A DNA stretch of 62,675 bases from NCBI GenBank assembly GCA_022510955.1, contig JAFLSM010000005.1, forward strand, positions 1-62,675. The letters are read 5' to 3'. Under the pieces are notes generated by a model. It was not told the DNA's origin. It searched no databases and saw only the letters and a program-made list of their open reading frames with translations. The position numbers and the translations under genes were made by a program. The stretch comes from Ruminococcus sp. (GTDB lineage: Bacteria > Bacillota > Clostridia > Oscillospirales > Acutalibacteraceae). Positions 53,216 through 62,675 of this stretch are shown one piece after another; the stretch's first letter is position 1, and every line of letters begins with the position of its first letter.

Positions 53216-54006
53216 TAATAATCTATTCCCTCTTTCCTTACTACATTATCTTCAAGTTTATAATGCTCGGATACTTCCATATTATCAGCAACCCATAAGG
53301 CTAAATTACCTGACGAAAGTTCTGTTTCATCGTCAAAAACTCCGCATATGGAATAGTTGTCATCACGGTAGCAATTAATAGCTTTATATGTTTTATCTAT
53401 AATTACATAGGAATATTCTACCGCAATAATCTTTCCGTTCTTACCGTTATATTCACTGAAAGTAAAATCAGTTGCCCATTTTTTGTCATTCCATGACTCT
53501 GGCATTGTAACATCCGGTGTACTTATACCGTCAACAAGTATATTAAAGTAATCCATAATGCTTTCAGGAGTTTCAAAAGTAACAGCCGGGAAACAGTCCA
53601 TTACCTTACCTATATTTATATATTCAATATTATCGCAAATTAAATCTTTAATACCATCATATTTGCCATTAAATAAATCTTTATAAGCTTGTTTATATTT
53701 GTCATCAATTGGCATTAGAGAAGGAATGATATAGTTTTCTATACTTAACTTGTAGGGAGAAATTTTATCGCTGGCATTTGTTTCGTTTGCTTTAGAACTA
53801 AAACAGGCAATAGAAACATAATCTTGAGTTAATACTTTCCAGTCTGATGGCACATCAAGTGAAAAAGTTACATAATCTTCTTGGCTGTTTTCCGTAACCG
53901 TTTTTGTTTCTACATCAGGTTTAATAATTGAATTATTCTGCTGACAGCCTACAAGCGAAATCAAAAGTACGATGGATATTATTGCCGATAAGATTTTGTA
54001 TTTCAT
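53215..54006 (-). CDS. Lipoprotein of unknown function
   Basis: A 263-aa lipoprotein. The signal peptide KYKILSAIISIVLLISLVGC ends in the lipobox LVGC. The mature part (FSLDVPSDWKVLTQDYVSIA and VIAVEYSYVIIDKT-like strands) looks like a beta-rich surface lipoprotein of the PsbP/DUF type, but I cannot name the family. The ATG at 54006 has AGGAG seven bases upstream; the longer frame extends past that site. Its last codon overlaps the MITE-like element by one base. Confidence 0.7.
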   Translation of the reverse strand: MKYKILSAIISIVLLISLVGCQQNNSIIKPDVETKTVTENSQEDYVTFSLDVPSDWKVLTQDYVSIACFSSKANETNASDKISPYKLSIENYIIPSLMPIDDKYKQAYKDLFNGKYDGIKDLICDNIEYINIGKVMDCFPAVTFETPESIMDYFNILVDGISTPDVTMPESWNDKKWATDFTFSEYNGKNGKIIAVEYSYVIIDKTYKAINCYRDDNYSICGVFDDETELSSGNLALWVADNMEVSEHYKLEDNVVRKEGIDY

Positions 54007-54235
54007 TTGTATGCTCCTATTAAATATTTCAATATTAATTGCTTGAGATTGTTTTATTTTATGCATTTAATACTACTATATTGTGGTATCTATTATACTA
54101 CTATGTATTGCTTTTTGTAAAGTAATAATAAAAATTAATTTTAAACTTTATTTATAAAAAACGTGATAATGGTAAGTCTATCTGGAGTTATGCAAAGTTT
54201 ATTGCCGGGAGAAAGTTATCCGTTACAATCAAATT

Positions 54236-55298
54236 TCAGTCATGGTATAACACCGTCACCTTTTCATTATTATAATCATTATAATCGCCGAAGGGGGAGA
54301 GCGCATCTTCCAGTCCTTCTGTTATGCAAATTCCATCTGTTGTGATAAAAACTGCTTCAAAATCATCACTCCCTTTCCAAAACTCTGCTGCTCGTTCAGG
54401 TCCCATCACAAAAAGTGCAGTGGCCAAAGCGTCGCAAACAGCTCCGTCACTTCCGACAATCGTAACCGGAAGAAAGCTGTTGTTTGCAGGATATCCTGTA
54501 GTTGGGTCAATGATGTGATGATACCTAATGCCGTCTAGCTCAAAATAACGCTCATATCCGCCTGAAGTGACGACCGCTTTGTCAACTACTTCTACTACTC
54601 CTGCATAGACGTCTCCATTAGGGTCAGCAACAGCTACTCGCCACGGCGTTCCGTCGGGTTTGGTTCCCAGAACATGAACATTGCCGCCATGATTCAATAA
54701 TGCGTTTTTCACTCCGTTTTCAGACAGCAGTTCCACAAGACGATTTCCTGTATACCCTTTAGATATACTGCCGAGGTCTATTTCCATGTCGGGAGCAATG
54801 GTAACATTTTAATTTTCATCAAAGCCGATTTCCTTGTAATTCACCAACTGCAATAGTTCTTTAAGCTCTGTTTCAGAGGGAATTCTGTTTTCATCGAAAG
54901 TAAATTTCCATGCCTGCGCCACCGGATAGATTGAAATATCCAATGCACCCTCTGAGCGTTCACATAGCGACAGTGCCAATTTTTAAAGCTCAAGTGTGTC
55001 AGAGCTTATTGATCCGCCTTCATTGTGGTTTATGTTATAAATATTGCTCTCTACGTCTGTGGTCGAAAATTTGTTCTCCAATTCAGATATCAGAGTTTCA
55101 GCTTTATTCAGAACATTCTCATTTACATATACCATAAGGTCCATCGTTATGCCCAAAGCAAACACATGAGCAGAATACTCGTCTGCTGACGAGAGCTTGT
55201 TTTCAAAGCTTCCACCCAAATTATTGCAGTCACCTAGTATGAGCAAAACAAGGCATATGGAAGCAATTTGAATAAAATCTCTTAATCAATTTTACCAT
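54236..55298 (-). pseudogene. ApbE-like FAD:protein FMN transferase, decayed
   Basis: ApbE attaches FMN to threonines of extracytoplasmic flavoproteins. The frame reads an N-terminal lipoprotein signal (MVKLIKRF, then a one-base shift in TTTT, then IASICLVLLILGDC), the ALGITMDLMVYVNENVLNKA domain start, TAA after DTLEL, LDISIYPVAQAWKFTFDENR, a second TAA in DEN-NVT, and DLGSISKGYTGNRLVELL. The end is intact (IDPTTGYPANN, CDALATALFVMG). All three defects suggest loss of function. The original gene ran from 55298 to 54236. Confidence 0.85.
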
Positions 55299-55485
55299 CC
55301 TCGTATTATATAAAATAATATTAGCTTTAAAATTTATCCCAAGATATATGGTATTGGCTTGGGGGGTATACGGATTATACCACGATATAGAGATAAAGTC
55401 ACTAACAATATACAGATTTGAAAAAGTTTTTCTTTCTTCAAACATTTTATTTTTTTATGAAAATTATACAAAAATAAAATGTAAA
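55299..55485. other. AT-rich gap before the adhesin promoter
   Basis: No reading frame is seen. A palindrome (attggcttggggggtatacggattatacc) lies near 55351-55380. The promoter of the decayed apbE gene should be here. Confidence 0.3.
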
Positions 55486-55514
55486 TTGACAAAAACATTA
55501 CATTGATGTATAAT
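55486..55514 (+). promoter_or_regulatory. Promoter of the giant adhesin
   Basis: TTGACA (55486-55491) and TATAAT (55509-55514) have a 17-bp spacer. The transcript has a leader of about 110 bases ending in GAGGGGACGTAGGT. Confidence 0.75.
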
Positions 55515-55631
55515 GTATAATAAGTAGTTATATATTATTATACAATATGAAGAATATAAATAATATCAGATGGGTTTGCGCCTGTCCCAATCGTTTCAAA
55601 AAAGATTTTATAATAGAGAGGGGACGTAGGT

Positions 55632-58600
55632 ATGAAAATGAAAAATATTTTTAATCCTCATAATCGTTTTACTATAGGTCATCGAGGTCTTGCACTGCTG
55701 ATGTGCGTTGTGTTGGGACTGTCTATGGTGAATATGGCGTTTTCAACAATGATGGCATCAAGTGACGACGAAACACCTGTCTACGGTGTAGATCCTCTGT
55801 TTAACGGAACTTTAAATCTGGACAGGGTAGTAAGCAAGGATAAGCTTGATAAATCAATGCACCTCATCATCCGCCATTGGCATACGGAGCAAAATCCCGA
55901 CCCTCGCGTCACAGAAAAAACCGATAAAGATAAAACCGTTATTGTCGGTATTTATATTGTTCCGCAGGACGAGGACTACACAGAATTTAAGTACTATGCT
56001 CGTGCGTACACCGGTAGTCAGGAAAGTGAGATAAAGAAGAATAAGGGTCACTATCTTGAAATCAGAAGAGAAGATCAGACAGGCGACCCCAACAACAGAT
56101 TTTCAAGATACATAAGACTTGAGAACGACGGAACAGTCTCAATTTTTGCATGGCCGTTCGTTGATAATAACGGCGTATATTATGAGCATTTCGCAGGATT
56201 CTCAGTATCTGCCGGACAGTCCGCGGTAACAGTAGAAGACGGAACACCGGAGAAGTACTACGCGGATGCAAGACTGATAATCGACCCATCCAAGGTTTCA
56301 ACCGTAGCTCTTGTTAAGAGCCATCTGTTCTACGTCAGCGAGTTAGAGTCGGTAGACGGCGAGATACAGCAGGGCGACAGAGGAGACTTTGAAGACTATA
56401 TTGACACTTCTACTTCCGCAACCAAGAAGTACTACAATGCAAGCGCCGGTCTGCATACAGACAAAACTGCCGGTATGACCACAAATACAAAGTACAATGA
56501 CAACCGCACATTTGACCTTGACCTTGAGTCCTGGTACAACAACGGCGACCCTGTTGACGTAGGTATGATACTTGACGCTTCGGGTAGTATGGGCTTTACG
56601 TCTAATACGCCGAATCCTATCAATGTGCTGTATGACTCTGAAGGCAATTATAATCCATTTGGACTCAGTGAGGAAACACTTGCTAAATGTGACAGTTCAG
56701 TTGCACTCAAAGACGCTTTTCTTACTGATGAAGAGCTTGCTAAGATTGTAAACCCGAGAAAAACCGATAACTCCAAAATCCGAAGCAGCGGATATTCCTA
56801 CTTTATTTATGATCCGCGAAGTACAACTGCGGAATTTGTTCCTCTGGGTTATTGGGACGGAGGATTGCCGAAGGCGGAGAGCTTAATAGGTTACTATAAT
56901 TTTGACGGTGACGCGTTAACTAACAGCGTAACCGGCAAGTCCGCTACGACGATAAAACAGTTGACAAGTGACAGCAATATCTCCTTTGGAGAAACCACCA
57001 CCACAAAGCCTACGGTTACTAACGGCAAATTGATTATAGGCAGCTCTTCTCCGACTGTCGGACTCCAGCTGGACGCGAAGCCCACAGACGGAACTTTCAC
57101 TATATCTTTCTCAATTAACAAATCCGGAAGTGATGCGGGCTCGACCGTTAATCAGAACCCTGCCGATGTTTTATATGTCGGTGCGCTGGCTCCTGATAAC
57201 AACCATTACTTCAGAGCTATTCGTGAGGGCAGACCTGCCAACAACGCTAATTCAGGTCCCTTTGGTTCTGTTCGCCGTGCATGGTTTACGGGCTATCAGG
57301 GAAATCCAAATTCAAACGCTTCTCTCCCGAATGACACCGTATCCGCGACAAGCGTTTTCCACAACGCCGATATACACGTTGTAACCTATGTATTTAAAAA
57401 CGGAAAATTAACATCTTATTTTGATGGTACGGAAAAGCTGAATATTACTAATAATACAGGTGATATAGCTCAGACAAAAGATTTGACCGTCGATGATTAC
57501 AACATCATCCTCAATGGTTTTAATAACAAATACAATGGTGCGGATATCCAGATTGACGATATTTACGTTTTTGACGACGCGCTGACAGATACTCAAATCA
57601 GGAACTTTGCTGACATAAAGAACTACGCTAACTCAAGCGGCAGTCCAAACTATCCTGTAGGAACAAAGACAGGTGCAAAAAATCCAGCTGATATTATTCC
57701 GGCGCTCGACACCGATGGTAATATACTCGGTACGGTTGTTCCCGACTTTGTGGCAAAGACTCCGTATGAGCGCGCAGGTTGGTACTATATCAACCCCAGC
57801 GGTAACTGGGATACAAACTATTATGCCGAGAAGATTCAGTCCGGTAAAACGCTCAATGGTATTCTGCCCAACTACAGTTTTAACGATAAGCTTCCGGAAA
57901 GCCGTCCGAGAGCGGGTGTTACGGCGAAAAATACTGACAGAACGTTTACATCCAGTGAAAATACTCCTGTTAAATTCTATATTGGCGCAAACGGCTACCT
58001 GAGATGCCTTTACTATATTAGAAGTGACGGAATCGACAATGGTCGCGGCGCATCATTTGTTTACCAGAATAACGACCAGGACTACATTAAGGTAGAGGCT
58101 CTGCAGCGTGCGCTTGGTAGCTTTATCACCGGTCTTGAATCAAGATCCCCCGAAAGTATGGTTTCCGCGGTACGCTTCAGTACGGATAAGATTCCGGATT
58201 CCGACCTTGATAAGCTTGTAGTGCTGGACTGGACTGCCGACATTAAATCTGCTCAGTTGGTACTGTCCGGACAACGCGGCGACGGCGGAACAAGAAAAGG
58301 TACAAATAGCTACCCCTCTGACTTTACAGAGCTGACCGGTCTGGATGGTATAGAGCAGTACAACTACGGTCTTACCGGAAGCACCTCTACGCAGCGAGGA
58401 CTCAAGTCTTTCTGGCAAAATCTTGCAAAAAGACTTGACCCGGATGTTGAAAAAATTGATAAAAGTCAGGATTACGACCCATCACAGGCTGATGTCACCG
58501 GTAAAAACGGTAAAAAATATGTTATTATATTTACCGACGGTAAGGACACCGATTTAAATGATAATGCAGTCGAGAATACCGAAGCCTTCAAAGTAGCGGA

Positions 58601-61600
58601 AAAGCTTAAAAAAGCAGGCTATACTATTTTCTGTATTTTACTTGCAGGTGGTCCAGTTAAGTTTGGTGCAGACGATTATAATAAGGCTTATAACTTCCTT
58701 GATGCGCTTTCCGGACCCGGCGCAGGCAGCAAGGAATTAGAGCGCTATGTATATTCCACAGAGGATTTAGATATAAGATTCCCGAACGGTGTACCGGACG
58801 ACTACAATCCGGACGCGCCTGACTATTCAACCGGAATGAGCAACGTTGACGCGCTGGTAAACTGCTTCACAGGAGCAAACGGTATTCTGGATGAGATTTC
58901 GGAAGATTTGACAGACTACAATGTTCAGGACTATATTGACCCGCGCTTTGATTTGGTTGATATGGACGGCAATATTTGGCACCTGAACGCAGGCGGCGAG
59001 GTTGTTTTAAAGGACCAAAACGGCAACGCCGTGAAGGACGAAAATGCTAAAGCCATAACATATAAGTTGAGTGACAGCCAAAACAAGAAGCAAACTATTA
59101 TCCTATTTGATAAGGAAGATCTGCTCGACTCTAACCTGAAAAATAAACTGACAGAGGAAGCTAGTGAGGCAGAGCTGCACTATGATGACAGCAAGAATAT
59201 GTACTATCTTGTCTGGACAGAGCAGACAATCCCCGGCAGTAATATAGGTTCGTCCAAAATCAGAACATGGCACGGAAAGGTTACCGTTCGCGCAAAGGAC
59301 GACTTCCTCGGCGGTAACGCAATACTGACAAACGGCAATCAGGCAAGCGAGAACTATGTTTACTATCCGGGCGACGCCAACGCTTCCTCCGGTATCGACA
59401 GAGATAAGCTTGCTAAGATAGAACACCCCTCAAAGGGCTTTCCGCGTACAACGGTTAATGTTGCGCCAAGTGAGGCTAAAGCAACTGACACACTCGCCAT
59501 TTATATGGGTGAAAATCTGGCGAAAAGCGTAGTTAAGAGCCTTATTGACGAAGCCCTTGGTAATGGGGACTTCACAACAGCATATTTCTGGCAATATTTG
59601 GAAAGATATGTTAACTACTATAATGCCCATCGTGAATATTACGACACGGAATACGCTAACCACAGTGATTTGTTTAACCCGAAATTCTTCGACAAAGACG
59701 GAAAAGAAATAAAGGAATTCTTTGACGAGAAAGGAAACAAATTATCGGCACCCGCAGGGTTGTATGACAAAGACGGTAAAATGTCGTACGAAAAGCTGTC
59801 AGAAATAATCTTCGGCACTTCATATAATGTACTCGTCCCATACGGCTACCTTCCAGACTTTGATGACAATAATCAAAAAATCAATCAGACGGGCCAAAAG
59901 GCACACGAAACGGACATTGTCGGTCATATTACCTATTCGGCAAACATGACGATGGATGGTGTTGATTCAAGTGTAACAGACCCAGGCTACAAGGAAGGTG
60001 ACGAGGCGAAAGATACTGTAGGAAGAGAAGTCAACGCGACCATATTCTATGATCCGTTTGATTCCTGCCAATGCGGTGATGATTGTGCAGATTGCGCGGA
60101 TTGCGCGATAAACGGGCATTGTGATAATTGCGCTTATACAAAGCTCACTGAGCGCAAAAAGGCTAACGATACCCTCGTAACGGATAATGACTACGCTTGG
60201 AACAGAGGTTATAAAGATATAGTAGGTAATTCGGTTGACAGTGAAACGATTGAAGGCGATCACAAAACCGAAATCGTAAGTGGTGAGATTGCCCTTCAGC
60301 TCGAAGTACCGAATGATGTTGTTCCTAAACTTCAAAAATTAGGCATAAATCAGCTTACATACACAGCGGATTTGATACGTAATTTTGAGGGCAGCACAAC
60401 AAGAGTATGCACATTCAAAGCCACCATTGAAATTCCGCAGGCTGCTCGAACCGCTGCTTTCAGCACAAGGGCTGCCGAGGAATCAATCAAATCAACCGCT
60501 GAGGTTATCAGCATTGCCGAAGAGTACGAATACGTTTGGGATAATATGTATGGTCAGGGTAAACCTGCCGGTTATATGGGCGGATTGCCTATAGGTACCT
60601 ACAGCCTGAGCATGCTTGAAAGTACGCCGAACTCGGTTAAATTCTACGCCCCCTATATTGTCAGCGACCCTGGTGAATATGAAAAGGGAGGTATCTTTGG
60701 ATTAGACATCGCCGGAAAAGACCATCCGGAAGATTATATCGCATCATTAGGCGAAGAAAATATCTCTCTCGGTGTAGCGCATGGAGATAGTGATTATACC
60801 CAATCACGTTACGGAATTTTCCGTGTTCCGATTGACATACTGCCCGGAGATTTGCGAATCTCCAAGACAGTTGAAGGCGGCGAGCCGGAAAAAGCACCTC
60901 CGTTTGTCTTTGACGTGGAGCTGACCATATTGGAAGACTTCGAGGTGTCGACCTTGCCGGAAGAAGCAGGTACGTTGGCAGGCCAAATAGGTTATGCATA
61001 CAAGGGTTCAGGTGGTGCAGACGACGGCTGGCTGGTATTAACAAAGAAGGCAGGTACGGATAACACCTACACCGGACAGGTAACTCTCAAACACGGTCAG
61101 AGCATTCAGATTAAAGATTTACCGGTATTAACGGATTATAAAGTTACAGAGCACAGTGCTGACGGCTACAATCTGAAATCGGCAGTCGGCAACATCGGAA
61201 AAATCCCCGCGGATGACGAAGCTACAGCCAGCTTCACCAATGTGCCGAACGAATCAGAGTTGCTGGTAACAAAACGCGTGCTGTGTGACCCGCTGAAAAT
61301 GCCGGCAAATCCGTCGGAGCTTGGAAATGCCGAGTTCAACTTCAAGTTGACAGTCAAAGACCAGACAGACCCTGTTTCCGCCTACATTTGCACTTATAAC
61401 AGCACAACCGGTGCATGGGACAAGGGCGATGAAGAAGAGATAACCTTTGACGCTAATAATTCCTATGCGTTTACGCTGAAAGACCGACAAGGTCTGTGGC
61501 TCACCGGACTTTCTGACGGTGCCGAGTACACCGTTACCGAGACTCTGGATGCAGGAAGTAAATTTACCTTCGGAAGAGTAAGCGATTCAAATGGTTATAA

Positions 61601-61829
61601 GATGACAGTGAGAGAGAAAGATAGGTCCTACAGCGTCACCGGCGAGACCTCAATAGATGAACTTGCGCAAGCGCATTACTTCAACATCGCGCTAAACTTT
61701 GAAATTCCGCTTTCAGGCGGAAACAACAGAGGTATCTTATACATTATTTCGTTTGTCGGTATGTTTTTGTTACTATCGGGTATTGTGTTTATATTACTTA
61801 CATTTAAAAAGAAGCGCTCAACAAAATAA
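55632..61829 (+). CDS. Giant cell-wall adhesin: VWA, LamG-like insert and pilin-type domains
   Basis: A 2065-aa surface protein. A signal peptide (about 1-42) is followed by a beta-rich region. A VWA domain has its metal site DASGSMG at about 313, but a LamG/concanavalin-like insert (YYNFDGDALTNSVTG, about 418-660) splits it; the rest resumes near 820 with KYVIIFTDGKDTD near 962. Later a Cys-rich cluster (CQCGDDCADCADCAINGHC) lies near 1479. Two pilin/Cna-B-like domains (LRISKTVEGGEPEKA and LLVTKRVLCDP) come near 1740-2020. The C-terminus has IPLSG, a membrane helix and KKKRSTK, an LPXTG-like anchor in diverged form. No sortase gene is in the window. By eye the gene is G+C-richer than its surroundings. 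Confidence 0.88.
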   Translation: MKMKNIFNPHNRFTIGHRGLALLMCVVLGLSMVNMAFSTMMASSDDETPVYGVDPLFNGTLNLDRVVSKDKLDKSMHLIIRHWHTEQNPDPRVTEKTDKDKTVIVGIYIVPQDEDYTEFKYYARAYTGSQESEIKKNKGHYLEIRREDQTGDPNNRFSRYIRLENDGTVSIFAWPFVDNNGVYYEHFAGFSVSAGQSAVTVEDGTPEKYYADARLIIDPSKVSTVALVKSHLFYVSELESVDGEIQQGDRGDFEDYIDTSTSATKKYYNASAGLHTDKTAGMTTNTKYNDNRTFDLDLESWYNNGDPVDVGMILDASGSMGFTSNTPNPINVLYDSEGNYNPFGLSEETLAKCDSSVALKDAFLTDEELAKIVNPRKTDNSKIRSSGYSYFIYDPRSTTAEFVPLGYWDGGLPKAESLIGYYNFDGDALTNSVTGKSATTIKQLTSDSNISFGETTTTKPTVTNGKLIIGSSSPTVGLQLDAKPTDGTFTISFSINKSGSDAGSTVNQNPADVLYVGALAPDNNHYFRAIREGRPANNANSGPFGSVRRAWFTGYQGNPNSNASLPNDTVSATSVFHNADIHVVTYVFKNGKLTSYFDGTEKLNITNNTGDIAQTKDLTVDDYNIILNGFNNKYNGADIQIDDIYVFDDALTDTQIRNFADIKNYANSSGSPNYPVGTKTGAKNPADIIPALDTDGNILGTVVPDFVAKTPYERAGWYYINPSGNWDTNYYAEKIQSGKTLNGILPNYSFNDKLPESRPRAGVTAKNTDRTFTSSENTPVKFYIGANGYLRCLYYIRSDGIDNGRGASFVYQNNDQDYIKVEALQRALGSFITGLESRSPESMVSAVRFSTDKIPDSDLDKLVVLDWTADIKSAQLVLSGQRGDGGTRKGTNSYPSDFTELTGLDGIEQYNYGLTGSTSTQRGLKSFWQNLAKRLDPDVEKIDKSQDYDPSQADVTGKNGKKYVIIFTDGKDTDLNDNAVENTEAFKVAEKLKKAGYTIFCILLAGGPVKFGADDYNKAYNFLDALSGPGAGSKELERYVYSTEDLDIRFPNGVPDDYNPDAPDYSTGMSNVDALVNCFTGANGILDEISEDLTDYNVQDYIDPRFDLVDMDGNIWHLNAGGEVVLKDQNGNAVKDENAKAITYKLSDSQNKKQTIILFDKEDLLDSNLKNKLTEEASEAELHYDDSKNMYYLVWTEQTIPGSNIGSSKIRTWHGKVTVRAKDDFLGGNAILTNGNQASENYVYYPGDANASSGIDRDKLAKIEHPSKGFPRTTVNVAPSEAKATDTLAIYMGENLAKSVVKSLIDEALGNGDFTTAYFWQYLERYVNYYNAHREYYDTEYANHSDLFNPKFFDKDGKEIKEFFDEKGNKLSAPAGLYDKDGKMSYEKLSEIIFGTSYNVLVPYGYLPDFDDNNQKINQTGQKAHETDIVGHITYSANMTMDGVDSSVTDPGYKEGDEAKDTVGREVNATIFYDPFDSCQCGDDCADCADCAINGHCDNCAYTKLTERKKANDTLVTDNDYAWNRGYKDIVGNSVDSETIEGDHKTEIVSGEIALQLEVPNDVVPKLQKLGINQLTYTADLIRNFEGSTTRVCTFKATIEIPQAARTAAFSTRAAEESIKSTAEVISIAEEYEYVWDNMYGQGKPAGYMGGLPIGTYSLSMLESTPNSVKFYAPYIVSDPGEYEKGGIFGLDIAGKDHPEDYIASLGEENISLGVAHGDSDYTQSRYGIFRVPIDILPGDLRISKTVEGGEPEKAPPFVFDVELTILEDFEVSTLPEEAGTLAGQIGYAYKGSGGADDGWLVLTKKAGTDNTYTGQVTLKHGQSIQIKDLPVLTDYKVTEHSADGYNLKSAVGNIGKIPADDEATASFTNVPNESELLVTKRVLCDPLKMPANPSELGNAEFNFKLTVKDQTDPVSAYICTYNSTTGAWDKGDEEEITFDANNSYAFTLKDRQGLWLTGLSDGAEYTVTETLDAGSKFTFGRVSDSNGYKMTVREKDRSYSVTGETSIDELAQAHYFNIALNFEIPLSGGNNRGILYIISFVGMFLLLSGIVFILLTFKKKRSTK

Positions 61830-61903
61830 TATAAGCGATACCTAAGTGTCTGTTATAAATGTGTACGCATTTATGAGTAGTATCATTAAAATTTTATACC
61901 GAT

Positions 61904-61945
61904 GGGCTGTATCAAAACGGAATGGTTTTGATACAGCCCTTGCTG
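61904..61945 (+). terminator. Terminator of the adhesin gene
   Basis: The stem GGGCTGTATCAAAAC/GTTTTGATACAGCCC pairs fully around six bases and is followed by TTGCTGTTT. Confidence 0.9.
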
Positions 61946-61983
61946 TTTATTGACAAAGAATTTGTCACCGAGGTGTCACCACC

Positions 61984-62036
61984 ATTAGGTTCTAGTGGCA
62001 ACATCGTGCAGGCTTCAAGTCCCGTCACCCGCACCA
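61984..62036 (+). pseudogene. 3' half of a tRNA-Leu gene, broken at the anticodon
   Basis: This stretch matches tRNA-Leu (52860) from the anticodon to CCA, with about five differences and a one-base gap. It begins at the same anticodon base where the 5' relic at 51884 ends. It is followed by a typical tRNA terminator. Confidence 0.85.
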
Positions 62037-62068
62037 AAAATAGGGTAGGATGACCTACTCTATTTTTT
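62036..62068 (+). terminator. Terminator after the tRNA-Leu 3' relic
   Basis: The stem AAAAATAGGGTAGG/CCTACTCTATTTTT is followed by further T. Confidence 0.85.
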
Positions 62069-62436
62069 TATTGCACATAAAGAGCAAACTGACATCAATG
62101 GAATACTAGCGGCAGTATGTTTCTTAATATTTAATTTTCTACCTTAATTGGAGTGTGCTGTCCGTATAATTTGGAGCAGTCCGGTTGTGGGCAAGGATTT
62201 TTTTTGTTTTCTTGAAAATAACTCCTGTATAGGGAAGGTAAAAACAATATTCTAAGATTTTATCAAAATGATACCACAGAAGTCTCATATTGCAATAATT
62301 TACTTAATTAGTAATGAGGTTCTGTTGTCATTGCAAATAAAATTAGTTGGTTAAAGGAGTTGTCTGGGGTGTGCCAAATATTTCCGACAAAACACATTTA
62401 AAAACGACATTAAGCAAAAACTAAGATTTTATGCAA
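62069..62436. other. Gap between the tRNA relic and tRNA-Ser
   Basis: AT-rich DNA with no reading frame or RNA structure that I can support. Confidence 0.35.
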
Positions 62437-62468
62437 CAAAAAAGACACCCACGACTGTGAGTGCCTTT
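62437..62468 (-). terminator. Terminator of the tRNA-Ser operon
   Basis: The minus strand reads AAGGCACTCAC, AGTC, GTGGGTGTC and TTTTTTG directly after the tRNA. Confidence 0.85.
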
Positions 62469-62558
62469 TGGCGGAGGACAAGGGATTCGAACCCTCGCGC
62501 CGCGTTAGCGACCTACTCCCTTAGCAGGGGAGCCTCTTAACCGCTTGAGTAATCCTCC
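62469..62558 (-). tRNA. tRNA-Ser (anticodon GCU)
   Basis: On the minus strand the gene starts GGAGGATTACTC and ends GTCCTCCGCCA. The anticodon stem CTCCC/GGGAG encloses CTGCTAA with GCT. The long variable arm is class II, and CCA is encoded. Confidence 0.95.
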
Positions 62559-62592
62559 GAGTAGTTAAGTGTATTCAACTTATAAATAAAAA

Positions 62593-62675
62593 TGGCGGAG
62601 AGGAAGGGATTCGAACCCTTGGTCCCTTGCGGGATCACTAGTTTTCAAGACTAGCTCCTTAAACCACTCGGACAC
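62593..62675 (-). tRNA. tRNA-Ser (anticodon UGA), cut by the window end
   Basis: On the minus strand, the sequence runs from GTGTCCGAGTGG to CTCTCCGCCA. The anticodon loop CTTGAAA has TGA (62645-62647). The first seven bases of the acceptor arm lie outside the window. It is probably transcribed with the other tRNA-Ser, 34 bases downstream. Confidence 0.93.

Noticed and set aside
54163-54345. 60-aa plus-strand frame opposite the end of apbE
   Set aside because: It is antisense to conserved apbE codons and has no ribosome site or domain.

Overview
The window looks like a chromosomal segment of a low-to-moderate GC Gram-positive anaerobe, most likely a gut clostridium of the Oscillospiraceae/Ruminococcus type. 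This is inferred from AT-rich DNA, strong GGAG-type ribosome sites, many TTG/GTG starts, genome-encoded tRNA CCA ends, a group II ECF module next to truA, LytTR regulators, and adhesins with clostridial-type repeats. No 16S rRNA is present, so the species cannot be fixed.

Left third (1-14.6 kb) is mainly housekeeping. A divergent XRE regulator/SLOG pair is followed by ruvC-ruvA-ruvB, glmM with a 23S-type methyltransferase, ecfA1-ecfA2-ecfT-truA, a DUF5711-like membrane protein, a CvpA-like protein, pgsA, a ClpE-like AAA+ unfoldase and tRNA-Gly(UCC). Two repeat families are mixed in: a 158-bp element with terminal inverted repeats in the ruvC leader, and an 80-bp tandem repeat that carries the glmM start site.

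Middle (14.6-34.8 kb) is a complete Wzx/Wzy-type exopolysaccharide locus behind a roughly 600-bp untranslated leader. It holds a priming phosphoglycosyl transferase, a chain-length regulator and tyrosine kinase, four GT4 glycosyltransferases, a polymerase, CapE/CapF/CapG for UDP-L-FucNAc, a DUF1796 papain-like protein, LicD, a 1605-aa secreted phosphodiester glycosidase with near-identical wall-binding repeats, and a flippase. LicD (attaches phosphodiester-linked groups), the phosphodiester glycosidase (family activity cleaves such bonds) and the wall-binding repeats suggest a write/read/erase surface-decoration set.

The 34.8-51.5 kb part is an accessory region read mostly on the minus strand. 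It has an aldo-keto reductase of foreign-looking composition, an epimerase and a GNAT enzyme, a two-ATPase/two-permease ABC-2 exporter, a row of small stress or modification enzymes under a WYL regulator, a CPBP protease, a LytTR/DUF3021 pair, and an AgrA/AgrC-like pair whose kinase lacks membrane segments. A convergent small-RNA pair, a zinc-ribbon surface protein and a voltage-gated K+ channel follow.

The right end (51.5-62.7 kb) is a tRNA-associated insertion region. A tRNA-Leu(UAG) gene is split at its anticodon into halves at 51884-51918 and 61984-62036. Between the halves lie a complete replacement tRNA-Leu, an NAD(P)H oxidoreductase gene broken by TGA, a second copy of the 158-bp element, a lipoprotein, a decayed apbE-like gene and a 2065-aa VWA/LamG/pilin-type adhesin. 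Two tRNA-Ser genes on the minus strand close the window. No integrase, CRISPR array or rRNA is visible.
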